Positions 36,421 through 49,095 of a stretch of 64,000 nucleotides of DNA are shown one piece after another (position 1 is the stretch's first letter; the number at the start of each line of letters is the position of its first letter). Position numbers and translations under genes: made by a program. The notes below the pieces were generated by a model. The model made no database searches and was not told the origin of the DNA. It was given only the letters and a program-made list of their open reading frames with translations. This stretch comes from Apostichopus japonicus (Eukaryota; Echinodermata; Holothuroidea; Aspidochirotida; Stichopodidae): the NCBI RefSeq assembly GCF_037975245.1, contig NC_092565.1:20706999-20770998 (forward strand). Direction: 5' to 3'.

Positions 36421-37700
36421 GGTGATATTCATCAAGCCACATGAGCTTTATTTATCTTATGTTTATCTTTAATTATTACAATGTTTATTTCTGTTCGTAT
36501 AGATGGGTTGTGCAAGTGCTGAATCTAAACTATCGAAACTCTTCACATGACCAAGTGATCTAGGGGGGAAAAAACACAGCTTCCAATGCAGACACGACTC
36601 TTAAAGTACGATATTTCGCAAATGGAGCAAACTATTTCCAAGCTATTTGGGGCAGTTCTTCACAAAAATCTCGGTATTAGATTAATATGATGGTTGGAGT
36701 TGGTGTCCACTTTAACTGTCATGTGACATATTCAAGATTTGACATATCTATTGGAATCTACAATCGGCATCGGTTTTTATAGCTGATATAGGTTGCTTAT
36801 AGACTATAGCTTCATTTGATTATAAAGTTGTAGCCAAAGCGTCAGTTATCAATATCTTGTAATTATGGTTTGGATTATAAATTATGATTTCAACCACTTG
36901 CGATAGAAATGCAATGTATTTTACAAATCATCATGTTTTATTTAACATTAAATTATTTAATCTGAAGACCGACTGTCCCGTTCCTTCACACCGACTAGTA
37001 TATCATGTTCCGTATATGAGAACTGTATTAACACTTTTCAGCTTTATAAATCTCTAAGGACAAGAGATGAAATATGTTCGGCACTGATAGTATACAAGCG
37101 ACAGGATTGCACTTTTATAATTACTTCACCATCTCAACTTGGGGGAGGGGGGGGGGGGCTCACTCCTGTTTACCGTAGAATGAACCAATCGGTATGATGA
37201 ATTAAATTTGATGAAAGTCGCGCTCAGAAATATATGTTTTGGCATTTACTTCTGATTTCATGCTTTAAACAAATGTTGGTTTAGCCAACCTTTTTAAGAT
37301 GACATAAAAAAAACAAACAATAAGGGGTGGTTTTTAAGAAGAGACTAGGGACCGGATGACGCAAATTTCTTCAAACAAATGTTTTTTTTTTGATGAGTCA
37401 ATTGGGCCCTGCACGGGGTGAAGTGGTAGAGTGGTGGGCGGGGGTTAGAGATTGACAGAAACGAGAAGATATATAGGTAATTAAATAAAGACTCTAGGGA
37501 ACATGATGTACTTTTAGTCATAATACTGCCATAGGTTATGGTTAATTAAAATCGTTCAGGAAGCTGAAAGTTTGTTTGAACATTCTCTCGTCGCTGATAA
37601 AAGTATATTGACTTCTGTTTGTACTGAAACTCAAGAGATAACGAGAGACTACAGACAGCTATAGGAGGCAATTTAGAAGTATACAGGAAGACAGAAGATG

Positions 37701-37766
<66 letters not shown>

Positions 37767-38184
37767 CAACAACAAAAATTAACTTAATCTAAAGTTTTTC
37801 TGTATGAAGTCGTGTTTCTTGCTTAATTAAACTTATACTTGTAGCCCTTCTCTTAAAATTGCTAATTTTACATCTTTTGTGAATCTATACCTTACATGCT
37901 TCCCTTAGTTTTTATTCACCGTATTACTGCAACATTCTTGAATCATATTTCCTGAACAAATAAATATTGGCTCTGTTTTATAATTTGTCATTGGATATTT
38001 TCTTTTCTCTCAGTTTACAAGACATTTGATTTATGTCATTCCGACATGCTATCATGTCTGTAAAACAAACATAATTTCTTGTACATAATCAATGAAATTT
38101 AAACTTACTCCTTATTTCTTGGTCTTCCGATATTCATCTGAGCAAGTGTAAACTATACAATATGTATGAAGTATTTGGTTCGTG

Positions 38185-38237
<53 letters not shown>

Positions 38238-39779
38238 CATACATATACACACATATACACACACACATATATATATGTATATATATATATATATATATAA
38301 CCTTGCCATTTACAAATTAATTCTGACACCAGAAGTATGTCACTTTTGCAGCGTCCTTCCGAAAGTGTCTGTTTTCATTGATTTATCACTTTTTTTTCAT
38401 TTCTCGCATCTGCACGGTAATGCAAGCCAGATTTTCCATATCTAAAATCTTGCAAGTATACATAGCATATGTACAGATTTCATTACATTTCAGGTTTTCA
38501 ATTTAATTACGTTCAGTAGGAATAATTTAAAACACCCTTTTTTTTATCAACTCAGACGGTTTTCCCACCTCTCTATAGATGTTATATAGAAGAGGTATAA
38601 AAAAAAAGGGGGAGAAACGAGAAAAAGAGACTTTAAACTATTGACCTTAAAATGGATGATCCACTAATCACTGGATCTTCAAAATATGACAGCGATTATG
38701 TAAAAATATGGATTTTTCTTGGAGATACTTATTGTAGCGTTAAATTGCTTATTGCAAGCATGTGCCTCTACGGAGTAAGAGACAGAGTGTGGGGTTTTTA
38801 AATCATTATTCAGGAAGTTCACCAATGATTATACCCTTGAATACTCTAAACAACGAGACCAGTTTTTAACCATCGGCTGTAAAATATATTCTTCTCTCTT
38901 GTCCTTTCTCTTCGCCTAAGGCGTTAAGACGTATAGAATATTGTGTTGACTTGTTTTGGATGGTTTATATGCTCTCAGTATGAAAGTACCTTCACTTATT
39001 TTCAAAACTACTTGAGATTTACTGAGTTCTCAAATAAATCTCTAAAAACGGCTAAATTGTTGACGTACAACTACGGGTAAACCTGAAAATGAATTTTAGT
39101 TCAGTATATGCTTTTTTATCACGAGAAATTGTTGATACTATATTATGCGTTGACAAACCGTCAGGGACGGTGGATGGGCGGTGGGGGTGGGGTGAGGGTG
39201 GGTGTGGGGGTGTGGATGGTGGTGGGTTGGTGGCAACATGTCCTTCATTTTTCGTTTTTACAAAGACTCTTTTCTTAAGTTAGAAGTCTCTTGGTAACAA
39301 ATAGTCAACCATTTTACACTTTTGTAATTAAAATATTCCTTTAGCGTTGTAAACTTTGCAAGAATGAACTAGTTGGAAATTGATCCATTTTTTGTCCTTT
39401 TATGCCGTTTCCTTAAAAATAGCTAACTAAATTTGAAATCACAGGAGTGTATTAAGTAGCTGTATACAACTCCCACACTAAGACTGTTATAAGGAGGAAA
39501 TAGTGATAAATACATGGTGTGATTAACACTCTCTAGTAGCAAAAACACATTAGTTTCTGCTACAGTTGTGTACTTACAAATCGCAGACGTATTACCCACT
39601 CAATGGGTTATATTAGCTCTGAGTAGATTGAGCAATAACCCTAACCCTAACCTCTTCTCCCTGCATCCAGTGAAAAGGGAAACTTGAATAAACAACTTTA
39701 TGTTAATCTATATTAAATATGTTTGTATTAATGAAACAATATCTTTTATATTCACACCACAGGCTTGCATATACCTGAT
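36421..39779. other. Intergenic DNA with TA/CA microsatellites
   Basis: Contains a poly-G tract at 37142-37158, (TA)n at 37701-37762, an interrupted (TA)n/(CA)n at 38188-38300 and a GT/GGTG-rich stretch at about 39168-39235. Short frames follow these repeats and are not genes. Confidence 0.45.
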
Positions 39780-40120
39780 TTGTCAATTGTATATAGTTCC
39801 CGCGGTACGTGTATACTCACATCCTAGCATAGTTGCTTGTTAACTCTGTACTCATTCTTATAGAGTTTGTAGTACTCGCACTCCTACTTGTGGAAATATA
39901 GTAAGACCTCGTCCGCGTCGCACTTAGAGCCTTGCACTTTACCCTCGTACCCATACCAAGGATAATTCGTGTTCTAGCATAGTTCGAAATACTAGTTCGT
40001 ACACTTGCTCATTGACTTGTACTCGTCATATACTAGTATAGATATTATTGCAAGGTGTACGATTAAGTACTCGTCAGCGTCGCACTTCGAGCCTTGTATA
40101 CTCTTATTCATGTCGAGGAG
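39780..40120 (-). repeat. GTAC-rich dispersed repeat, copy 3 (two sub-copies)
   Basis: Reverse-complement relative of copies 1 and 2. Two sub-copies of a block like CTCGTCCGCGTCGCACTTAG then AGCCTTG occur at about 39907 and 40073. On the minus strand it reads AACTATGCTAG twice, a stretch also found in the 26-bp minisatellite unit. Confidence 0.6.
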
Positions 40121-41149
40121 AACTCGCCTGCACTAGTTCTCACTCCCATGGATTTGTACTGGGGAAACTTTTAAAATCTATTATAAATACCACTACGTAT
40201 ACATTAAGTACCCACAGTTTAGGAACTCTGGTGGCTAGAGTCATAGCGAGTGAACCCCGTTAGCGGGGGACAGCACAGTCACCGGGATGGGCTCTATAGT
40301 TTTAGATGGTTCTTCCCTGAGCAGGGTGTTGCGTTCTGGAGTTTCTGACATCAAAGGAAGGGTTAATGAGGATGTAACGAAGGAATTTGCTGTTTTCCTG
40401 ACATCATAATGACGTCATACCCATATCGTTTTTTTTTTGTACGGATTATCAGGGATTTTCATACATGCTATACTCACGTTTTTACATAACTTTGGAGCTT
40501 TTGTCAACCTCGAACCACCGACATGTCACGGACTGTTCCTTTACTTTGCGCCTGCGCAATCGCACTGGTCATGACGCCGATACGGAGTTAGTATTGTCAC
40601 ATCCAATATAAGCAACATGTTCCGTATACAAAGTTTAATATCTATAACACAATCGTACTTTAAATAAAACATGGATACTGTTTGAGTAATTTATGTACTC
40701 ATGGTTGCTTTAATCAGTGCATGAACGTCATAATGACGTACTCCATGAATCATAAGTCTATAAATCACCTACATATTTCACAATTCTTTTTTATCTTTCC
40801 GAAAATACACGAACCAACAGATATACTATTAAACACTGACAGGAAATATCTTTATTACCTTATACCGTCACTGGTCGCACTCTACAATACATTTTCTTCT
40901 GTTGGAAAGTTCCGCCCCGAGGCTTCTATCATTTGATTTAATATACATTTAATAGGTATATGCTCGTGCGGTTTAACGTCCAATAGAAACTTATAACTCT
41001 CCATGAAAGATGATTATTTGCAGACTTGTGGCATTTGTATCTCAAGATAATGTCGGAATTGAATGTTAAAGAAAGAATAAAGACAAACAAACATATAGGC
41101 AATGTTATAATAATGTTCAGCCCAGCAGTGGTAAATCGGAAGTAAAATT
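40121..41149. other. Intergenic DNA, nothing supported
   Basis: A small hairpin-prone stretch ACCCCGTTAGCGGGG lies near 40254. TGACGTCA is at 40410-40417. No gene recognised. Confidence 0.4.
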
Positions 41150-41480
41150 TCGTGGTTCTGTACGTGCCTTATGCGCATTTAACATTACAGTTTGGGGCGC
41201 TTCCCTTCCATTTCGTTTCTCTGTACGTGTATGTTATGATCATTGAACATTACAGCTTGGGGCGTTTCTCTTCCGTTTGGATTCTCTGTACATGTATGTT
41301 ATGTGCATTTAACATTACAGTTTTGGCGTTTCTCGTCTATTTGGATTCTCTGTATGTGTATGTTATACCCATTTAACATTACAGTTTTGGCGTTTTTCTT
41401 CCATTTGGATGCTATGTACGTGCATGTTATGCGCATTTAACATTACAGTCTGGGTGTTTATCTTACATATTTTCTGTTGT
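41150..41480 (+). repeat. 64-65 bp minisatellite
   Basis: Five copies, with AACATTACAG at 41181, 41246, 41311, 41375 and 41439 (periods 65, 65, 64, 64). Each unit contains TTCCATTTGGATTCTCTGTA, GTGTATGTTATG and CATTTAACATTACAG. Two plus-strand frames of 65-74 codons run through it and are artefacts. Confidence 0.9.
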
Positions 41481-42570
41481 ATGTAATGCGCATGCGTCTG
41501 CATATTTCTCTCGAATAACAAGTTTCTTACCTTAAAATGCACTGCTTCGCCGCTGATGCAACAAACTTTAACAATGTGCCGACTGGTGAACAATTACCGT
41601 ATGCACTACATGTGTGTTGTGTAGTGCAGACGTTTTTAAAAAAATTAAATTTGTAATCTGGAGATCTCTTTCATGAATAGTTTACATAGTAATAGCAATA
41701 TAAATCAGATACATGAGCCAATCATTAACACTGTTTAAATTATCGTAGTGTTTAAAAGTAAAGTTGAGCTCATGTTGAGTGTTTCATGACTAATCAATGT
41801 TGACAAGCATCGCGACATTTTTGTTAATAACTTTCAAGATGTTGACACAATGTACCGGATATCAACAACACCTCCTCCAGACTGTCGTTGTATAGATGAA
41901 CTGATTTAACCAAAATTACTTTCACTCTCCACCTCTCTCTCTCTCTCACTCTTTCCACTGCGTTTCGGAAATTACATGGAAATTTCTTCACAACGAATTG
42001 AAATTTGAGAAATTCTGTCATATCACTGCCTAACAAGTTTCCTGTGGTTTTTCACATAAAGTGAGTGTCAAACTTCTTAAATCGATACAAACTGCAACTT
42101 TTGACAAAAGTCATGTGTCGTATGTTTTTTGTTTTCCTATTCGAAGGGACTTGATATACTACACGTGACAAAAGGAACCGTTCTGATTGTAATATCACGG
42201 TTACAGGCTCGACGATGTAAGTGGATCAGCTTATTTAGTTTTTGTTCCCATATTCTCTCCGACTTGATGAATTTTCTACAAAAAGCTGCACCTTGAAAAT
42301 TTAATTTCACTGCTAAAGAATTTTTCTAATTCATTTTTTTCCTTCATTTTTCAATATTCTTGCCATAACCTGAACTCGTAGTAACATGTACTTGTTCAAT
42401 GAATATAATGATACAGTGTCTTGCACTTATTTCTGGATGTCGTATAACAACCCAATGACGTCTCTGTTTTCTTGAATTTCAAACCGTCTTTTTTAATTTA
42501 TCAAGTAACAATTATATTTTATTGACTATGACATTCGCGTAGTCTTGAATAAAAGGAGATCATAATAAAA

Positions 42571-42813
42571 ATGAAAACAAGTGAGGACAGACGGTTCGTA
42601 CTTATTTTTATTTATATTCTTTTGCTTGGAGCCATTTCTTGTGATTTAAATTTTTCTTTCACTCGTGAGAAACTAAGAAGAAGAAGAAAAAAAACAATTT
42701 TTTGGTTGTTGAAATTTCAAGATTATGAATATGATAAAAGAAATATACAAAAAAAATTCGCGAGATCTTCCATAATCAATTGCATATCATATATCTGTAT
42801 TTTCGACTTGTAG
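42571..42813 (+). CDS. Small ORF with signal-peptide-like start (doubtful)
   Basis: An 80-codon frame starting AAAATGAAA, with A at -3. The N-terminus has charged residues then a hydrophobic core (VLIFIYILLLGAIS) followed by Cys, like a secretion signal. The rest is basic, with a KLRRRRKK run. No family is recognised, no introns or poly-A signal tie it to a gene, and AT-rich DNA readily yields such hydrophobic frames. I list it as a weak candidate only. Confidence 0.15.
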   Translation: MKTSEDRRFVLIFIYILLLGAISCDLNFSFTREKLRRRRKKTIFWLLKFQDYEYDKRNIQKKFARSSIINCISYICIFDL

Positions 42814-43689
42814 CGTCTGTTTGTCCTTTATCAAGATTATAACTTGTGTCTGTTTTATCCCGAGGTGACAATTTTTATTTTATTCCTATACATGTATATA
42901 TCGTCAGCTATCTGTTTTTGAAATGATAAGGTTTTGAAGTTGAAATTTTTCAACCTACATCATCTCCGCAGGATATAGACTTGGCACGATGGCGGAAACA
43001 TTAAATAAACAATAAATCAATTAATAAAATATATTAAATTGATCTCTGGGTAATGATACGAAGATAACCATATTTATTAAATCTAACTATTCGTTACAGA
43101 GATTAGCCATTCAGGCTGATCGGGCTGAGTTCAAACGTAGGCTTGTAGATTTTGGTTTTATACTGTACAAGCCAAGTACGATAGGATATCAAACAAACAT
43201 AATGAGCACGGCAGTATGAATGCTGCTATATAACTGGAAGGTCCCTTCCTTTGCGATTTTCTGTGGCTGCAATCAACGATCTGTACTTTCAGGTACCTTT
43301 CTCCCCCCTCCCCCCCCCACCCTCAATCTTTAACGAAACACAGCCCGGACCGTACTGTAGTACTCACTATGGTGTTGTGTTCTCAACGTATTCAATGCTC
43401 TTCCAGTTAGTTATTTTCTTTCTTTATGAGATGACGAAGAGAACTACATGAATTATGGATTATTTTTCCTCAAAAAAATGATAACCCATTAAAGTATAAT
43501 GATGCGATACGTTTCATATTACTCATTCTTCACTAACCCCTATATCATTATATGCAAATGAATTCGGACTGTGTTATAAGAGTGTTAAAAAAAAGATTGC
43601 ATATAGTTCAACTATACGTGTGTAAGTTGAACTTGAACAACCTAGTTTTTACATATATCGTATCCTTTCGCATTGGGGCGGCAACGGTG

Positions 43690-43930
43690 AGTATTGGTCT
43701 GATCACACACCGGATACTCATAGCTGGTACAGTAACTAATGCTCATGTCCTGTAACACATGTTACCGTGTTACGAACACAAAGTAGTAATTACTGATGCA
43801 CGGTTGTGGGACATGAACAACATCTCCAAAACAGCTGAGAAAAATCTTATAACATTCGGGAGATATCAAACATTATTTGGATTTACCTTCACATGCAAGG
43901 CTGGAGACTTGATCAAGTCCAAAAATATGA
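43690..43930 (+). repeat. Dispersed palindromic repeat, single copy
   Basis: It matches the cluster at 16580-17300: GATACTCATAGC, GTAACACATGTTACC, GTGTTACGAACACAAAGTAG, TAATTACTGATGCACGG, ACATGAACA. Its right part (43830-43920) matches 36310-36420. A 66-codon frame reads through it, but the similarity to other copies is at DNA level. Confidence 0.75.
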
Positions 43931-45117
43931 AATCACAGAAGAAGCAGCGTTTGGTATAGTAGTTCTTCGCAATTTGAGATTCTATGATAGAAGATAAAGA
44001 TAATGCTTGCAGGGTATATTATGACCCCTTTAATAACGCCTTAACAGCTTTAGAAAGAGTAAAGAGAAGTAACTTCTTTTAATATTTGCTCTCTGTGATG
44101 CCACTGAAACCAGACATAGAAGTCCGGGGCACATTTCCTCTCCTAACCTTGTTTATCTTCTTTCAGTAATGGTTAGGATCCGCCAATTTTCATATTTATA
44201 TCATTTATATCAATGTGCTTAAATAAAAATCAATATCTCTTTTCACGTCTATTACCCAAAGTTAGTATTAGAGCAAAAGGCCGCCGTGACCTGCAGATCT
44301 AATATAGAACTGGACGATTCGTTATTGAAGTGGCCGAGTTTTTTGGGGGGTTGGGGGGGGGGATTAACAAGCCACAGAGTTCGTCCTGGGCTAATTGACC
44401 TTGCTTTATGTAATTTGAGGATATTGTAAGATCAATTGATGGAGTGGTGGCTCTTCCTCAAATCTTCAAATAGAATTAGATCTGTTTTGATCTATCCTCA
44501 CGATATGTGACTTTTAAATAGCGTATGGTACTGAATTGCTGTTGTTATTTTGTGTGTTTTTTCTCGTTCTTTTTGAGAAAGTTTTTAAGTTAATTGAACA
44601 CAAAACGGGAAAGTCTCACGAAATAATAAAGAGTTTACTTCCTCCCTATCTATTTTGAATTTAACATTAGAAATGCTTAAGTCTTAATCTATAGACTGGA
44701 TGTTTCGTTTGAAAACTGCAGTTTGTGACTGCATGCATTATAATCTAAAGAATTTAATGTCTCTGATAAAAAGGAAAACAAAAAACGTGACAGAAACACA
44801 TTTCTAAATAATTCCATGATTTCAATTCATAACCACTATACACTCGTATTAACCGCAAGAACGCATTCCATGGTAAAAAAAAAACATACATATACTTTCT
44901 ACAGTGACAAGTTACAGTTTATATATATACATTTTTGTTTGGTCGCGGGAGTGATTTTTTTTCTCATGATTTTGACACATATGGATTTTTTTTTTCATTT
45001 TCAGTGCTTATCCTTGTCATGTCCCCTAATACTACATTATTCTAAAACAAAGCAACACTAAAACAAAGATAAATATAATTATCCTTGATATCATTAACTG
45101 GAGCTAAATATGCAGCT
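43931..45117. other. Intergenic DNA, nothing supported
   Basis: AT-rich, with a poly-G tract at 44341-44364. No feature recognised. Confidence 0.4.
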
Positions 45118-45405
45118 TTAACGCACTCTCATGTTCTGTATATTCTTTAACATCTTTTTTTTTCCTTTTTTTTTCTTGTTGCATATCTTATCATTCTTTT
45201 GAGATATTCCTAGCATTGAAGGTTCTGGTTCCAACATTTTATTTTCTGGTTTAATATTTTCTTCAGTTCCCCCCTCAAGGTAACTGCCAGATATGCCCGG
45301 GGATGGCAGCTGCGAACTCATGTAAGGTGTTGGTTGATTGCTATGCGATACCATGTTTTGACTTTTCCGTAATCCGACATGTTTGACAAGAGGAAAACCA
45401 TAAAG
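45118..45405 (-). CDS. Candidate coding exon, function unknown
   Basis: On the minus strand a frame stays open for about 95 codons after a possible splice acceptor CCGCAG (exon from 45405). An in-frame TGA lies just upstream of that acceptor, as expected at an intron edge. The product begins LYGFPLVKHVGLRKSQN, continues with a Ser/Pro/Gly-rich stretch (PTPYMSSQLPSPGISGSY), then an acidic part (EGGTEENIKPENK) and a lysine-rich tail before a stop. Composition is more protein-like and GC-richer than the surroundings. No domain is recognised; it looks like a disordered linker or tail. The poly-lysine end comes from A-runs, so the exon could end earlier. No partner exons were identified. Confidence 0.33.
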   Translation of the reverse strand, partial: LYGFPLVKHVGLRKSQNMVSHSNQPTPYMSSQLPSPGISGSYLEGGTEENIKPENKMLEPEPSMLGISQKNDKICNKKKKGKKKMLKNIQNMRVR

Positions 45406-47486
45406 CTGCGGCGTTCAGTGAACCTGTGTTTTGAGGTAAAATGGTCAATTATACCAAGACAGTGACATCAAATTGGTAGGAAACAAGAATATAAATTAAA
45501 TTTCAATCTCAAAACTAAAGTTAGTTTCATATGAAATTTGAATTCACTCTTCGCGGATGGTGCGTGTGTAACGCTTAGATATACGATTTCTTATATAGTA
45601 TATTGATGTGTAACTACTATACCAGGAGAGGAGAGGAGATTTGATTTATAAAAGACATCAGACTAACGCGTGGAAACGTTGAGACGAGACATACCTCCAA
45701 GCTTGACCATGGTATTTTGATGCAGTCTTATATACATGTGTCTGTCTAATTAGCATATTGATTAACAGTATATCGTCGGCGTGTATAGTTGTCCTATGCA
45801 CCCCTGAATAAAAGAAGGCCTGGTTCTACGTGTTGTCTGGTTAGGCTCCATAGATAGTGTAGGTTGTATTGTATAGCCTAAACGAGATTTGCATATCATA
45901 ATAGTAAGATCTATCAAATTATAAACTTTTCTCATCCCCACGCGTTCGCTTTTAGTTTAGCTGAAAGCTTTCAGTTGAGATATAGCGATTCTGCCGAAAT
46001 CCTGTCACTTTTAGTCACCGTGTTTGATTGACTGCCAATTCGTCATTATTCACTTGATTTGACTGAACTTTCGCAGTTTCGTGAGTGGTTTGTGTGTGTT
46101 AAGTTTTCATACATACTATCATATTTGTAAATATAAAGGTCATGGGAGGTAATTTTCTGAAAAATTAAATCTGGTACTCCTCCTAAAGCGTTTGTCCAAA
46201 TTTGCTTAAATGTTGTGGATTAACGTTTGAATGGTGGTGAACCAAAGTTATTCAGGAAAAATATTTTTGTCGTCATGTGAGGGGTCCAGAACAGGGCCTC
46301 TTGTAAAGTATTCAGTTATGATGAAATGTAGTCCACAGATCATATGCAATGATTATCAGCTTGTTTTTTCAACTTTTTAGTATTCATGACCATGCAGTAT
46401 GCGTTGTTGTGTGAGTAGCAAAATGTCTTGGCAGATTTGCAATTTGAGCTTTACAACAGTTTATGTGGAATACGACATGTGAGCGGAATGAGCCGATTCC
46501 AGCGGTTTCTGCTCTTTAACGTTTCTTTGTGGTACGTCGATTTTAAACAGGTCGTTCTATTATTGTATGGGTGCAACCTTCGTGAGCTATTTTGGGTTAA
46601 CACAATTCAAACGTGATATTCACAACACTTCGCACAACAGATTTAGCAGAGGAATACTTATTTTTACGTTTTCGTTCTATTATTGCATGAATGAAAACTA
46701 CGAAGTGCATTTACTGTTGGTTCTTTGTTTCTGCAATGGGGCATAGTTTATACCTAGTAATAATTACAACGATCTATTGCATAAAATAAAGTTCGTACAA
46801 GTGTTTCCACTTTGAAGGAAACTTCACGGAATAAGACAATATCGGGAAAGTTTTCGGGGACTAACAAGGGGCGATTACTATGAACCCTATACAGTAATAA
46901 GGACTAACAACCGTTGAAATGAGTCCATTTCGGGAATTAGTCACCGGATTTCAGAATATGCAGTCGCGCAATTCGGGACTAAATTCATTTCTGGAATGTG
47001 GAAACACTGGTTATTGTTCGCACCCTGCCATGTCATGATCATATGTCGCACATGCGTTACTCCCGTGTAAAACAATGGCTGGTCATTGATCAAATCCGAC
47101 GGTTACGTAACATATTACCTAAACAATATATGGCATCAGGGTGGTGACGTCATGATCAAGTATGAGTGCAGTGCGATATTGCATCATAACCACGTTTCTA
47201 CGGCACTTGCTAATAAAGTACTGTTTTTTTACTGTAAAACCCTACCGAAATCCTAATGACCTTTTTGATTTTATTGGAGCTCAAGAGTTATCTGAAGTCA
47301 ACACAATAAAACAGTGGAAACCTTCTACCAGTACCTTATCTCAAGAATGGAGATAGGTAGGTTACCCAAGCTGAGTTGGACAAACCCCTTGATATTAGTT
47401 AAGGCCAAAGTCATTTGACGTCAACTGGCTGGCTCAAATTTGAAGAAAAAAAACGTTGTGATCACCATAGCTAAGGAAATACAATA
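45406..47486. other. Intergenic DNA, nothing supported
   Basis: No gene or repeat recognised. A 14-bp palindrome CTGAAAGCTTTCAG lies near 45961. TGACGTCA sites lie at 47145-47152 and 47416-47423, shortly before the array that starts at 47487. Confidence 0.4.
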
Positions 47487-47662
47487 CACTGAAAACTTAA
47501 ATTGGTTCACCGACTAACAAAACGTTAGTCCATCTGGTGCCTCTCCCGACTAACATAGCCTTAGTCAGTTGCTATACCGACTAATTTATTCCTTAGTCAG
47601 TTGGATTTCTTAGTCGGTCATCCATGTGAGAATCCGCCCTTTAGTAGCACGGACGTTCACTT
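47487..47662 (+). repeat. TTAGTC/GACTAA array, left
   Basis: It starts CACTGAAAAC (preceded by TA) and holds seven GACTAA or TTAGTC motifs in about 130 bp, often as facing pairs such as CCGACTAACAAAACGTTAGTCC-like palindromes. It ends in a 24-bp block starting AATCCGCCCTTTAGT (47631-47654). That block is found inverted at 56280-56303 with 22 identities. This layout resembles the long terminal inverted repeats of DNA transposons with multiple transposase-binding motifs. Confidence 0.8.
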
Positions 47663-48049
47663 TTGGACACTGGCAGATTCTGTACCATTCAAGGTTATTA
47701 GTTTGGAATATAAGCTTGTATATTACGTAACTATTTTCCTTTCAAGTAGCCTGATTTCCCTTAGCCATGCAGCCAAATAAGATGTAATTTTTACGTTTGA
47801 TGATTGTTTTACTGTAATAAAAGTCTTAGCTGGATTATTTATACCCAATTTAGTGGTTGAATTTTCCAATTTGTTGCAATATTCATCGAAATAGACAAGT
47901 TTGAGAAGTTTAATTCCGATCTGAACTTTCAAATCGTGCCGATCCCTGAGCGTACATCCTCCCCAGGAGAAAAGCCCGCGCATTTCAGTTCAGGCGCTAC
48001 TTGCGAAAACCCGGTGAAAGTGATCGTGAATCTACACACTACAGCGCTG

Positions 48050-48182
48050 TAAAAAAAATGTACAGGTCTGAAGACTTCGTTCTGTAGCGAGTTCAAATTG
48101 GCCATAAATTCCCTTATTTTTTTGTCTCGGCTTATTGTTCAAGTAGAATAAGGCTACAGAAGAGACTGATTTGGTTGAAGAG
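48050..48182 (+). other. Candidate non-coding first exon with donor
   Basis: A strong splice donor AAGAG|GTGAGTAC lies at 48182/48183. The DNA before it has no long frame and only a 9-codon upstream ORF near 48058. It could be the 5' exon of the gene whose later exons lie at 49096-49318 and 49832-50237. The start is not defined by the sequence. Confidence 0.3.
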
Positions 48183-49095
48183 GTGAGTACTAGGCTATGA
48201 AACATAGGCCTGTTTCACATCCCTCCAATGTTTATTTCGTTTCAGGTTTGCCGAACTTAGGCTAAGCATAGCCGTAATATAACTAGTGTTAGGCCTAAGC
48301 TAGTACAATGCTAGGTAATCTTAGCCTCACGCTAGACTAGTTTGAGAGTTTCTATAGTATAAAGGTGGGCCTATTACATGTACGTTGTCGGTTATGTAAG
48401 GGTTTTGACAATACGTACGAGTCTAAGATGATAACCTACACATCTAAGTTATCCTCTGGAAGCCTTTGATGTACTTTCGATGAACCTTTTGAAGTAAGTA
48501 CTAAAGTATATGCTTAACTTGTTCTTTAATTTAAATGTATAGTTGGCTTAGAAATAGTAGTACTAGGCTACTTACTAATACTACTACTAGTACTTAGTGT
48601 ACTTAAGTCTAACTAGTGTACTTAAGTCTAACTAGTATTAGGCCTAGTAATAGTAGTAGTACTAGTACTACTTACTAATTACTGCTATACTACTAGTACC
48701 AGGCCTAGCCTAGTGTACTTAAGTCTAACTAGCCTAGTAATAGTAGTACTAGGCTAGAACAAGACCTAGTCTACCTAGGCTATAAACAAGACAGAGCCTA
48801 AGCAAAGCCGCTATTACTTGAAATTGGGTGCCTTTGCAGTGGTGTTTGAAACAAGAAAATCAAAACACCATCCTTGTACCAAATTGTGGCATGTAATCAG
48901 CCAAGGCTAGGCATAGGAGATAAATTGACTTCGTTCACAAGAATATAGAAATTGTCCACCTGCAACAAAGACAATATATCATGATTCTTAAGTAAATTAC
49001 ACAGGGCAGTTACAAATAAGTAGGCCTACACAAACAACAAAAAATTAGTAGAATTTTTCAAACACTACTTTAAAAAGAACTTGATAAAACATAAC
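48183..49095 (+). other. Putative intron with CTAG/GTAC-rich segment
   Basis: 48540-48790 is rich in CTAG and AGTACT motifs. A 20-bp stretch starting GTGTACTTAAGTCTAACTAG occurs three times and TAGTAATAGTAGTA recurs. The remainder is AT-rich without further features. Confidence 0.4.

Noticed and set aside
39645-39662. CCCTAACCCTAACC, telomere-like
   Set aside because: Only two repeats; too short to be an interstitial telomere.
41152-41593. Repetitive ORFs with VYVHVM-like units
   Set aside because: They follow the 64-65 bp minisatellite.
45955-45975. CTGAAAGCTTTCAG palindrome as an operator
   Set aside because: Single 14-bp palindrome with no gene context in eukaryotic DNA.
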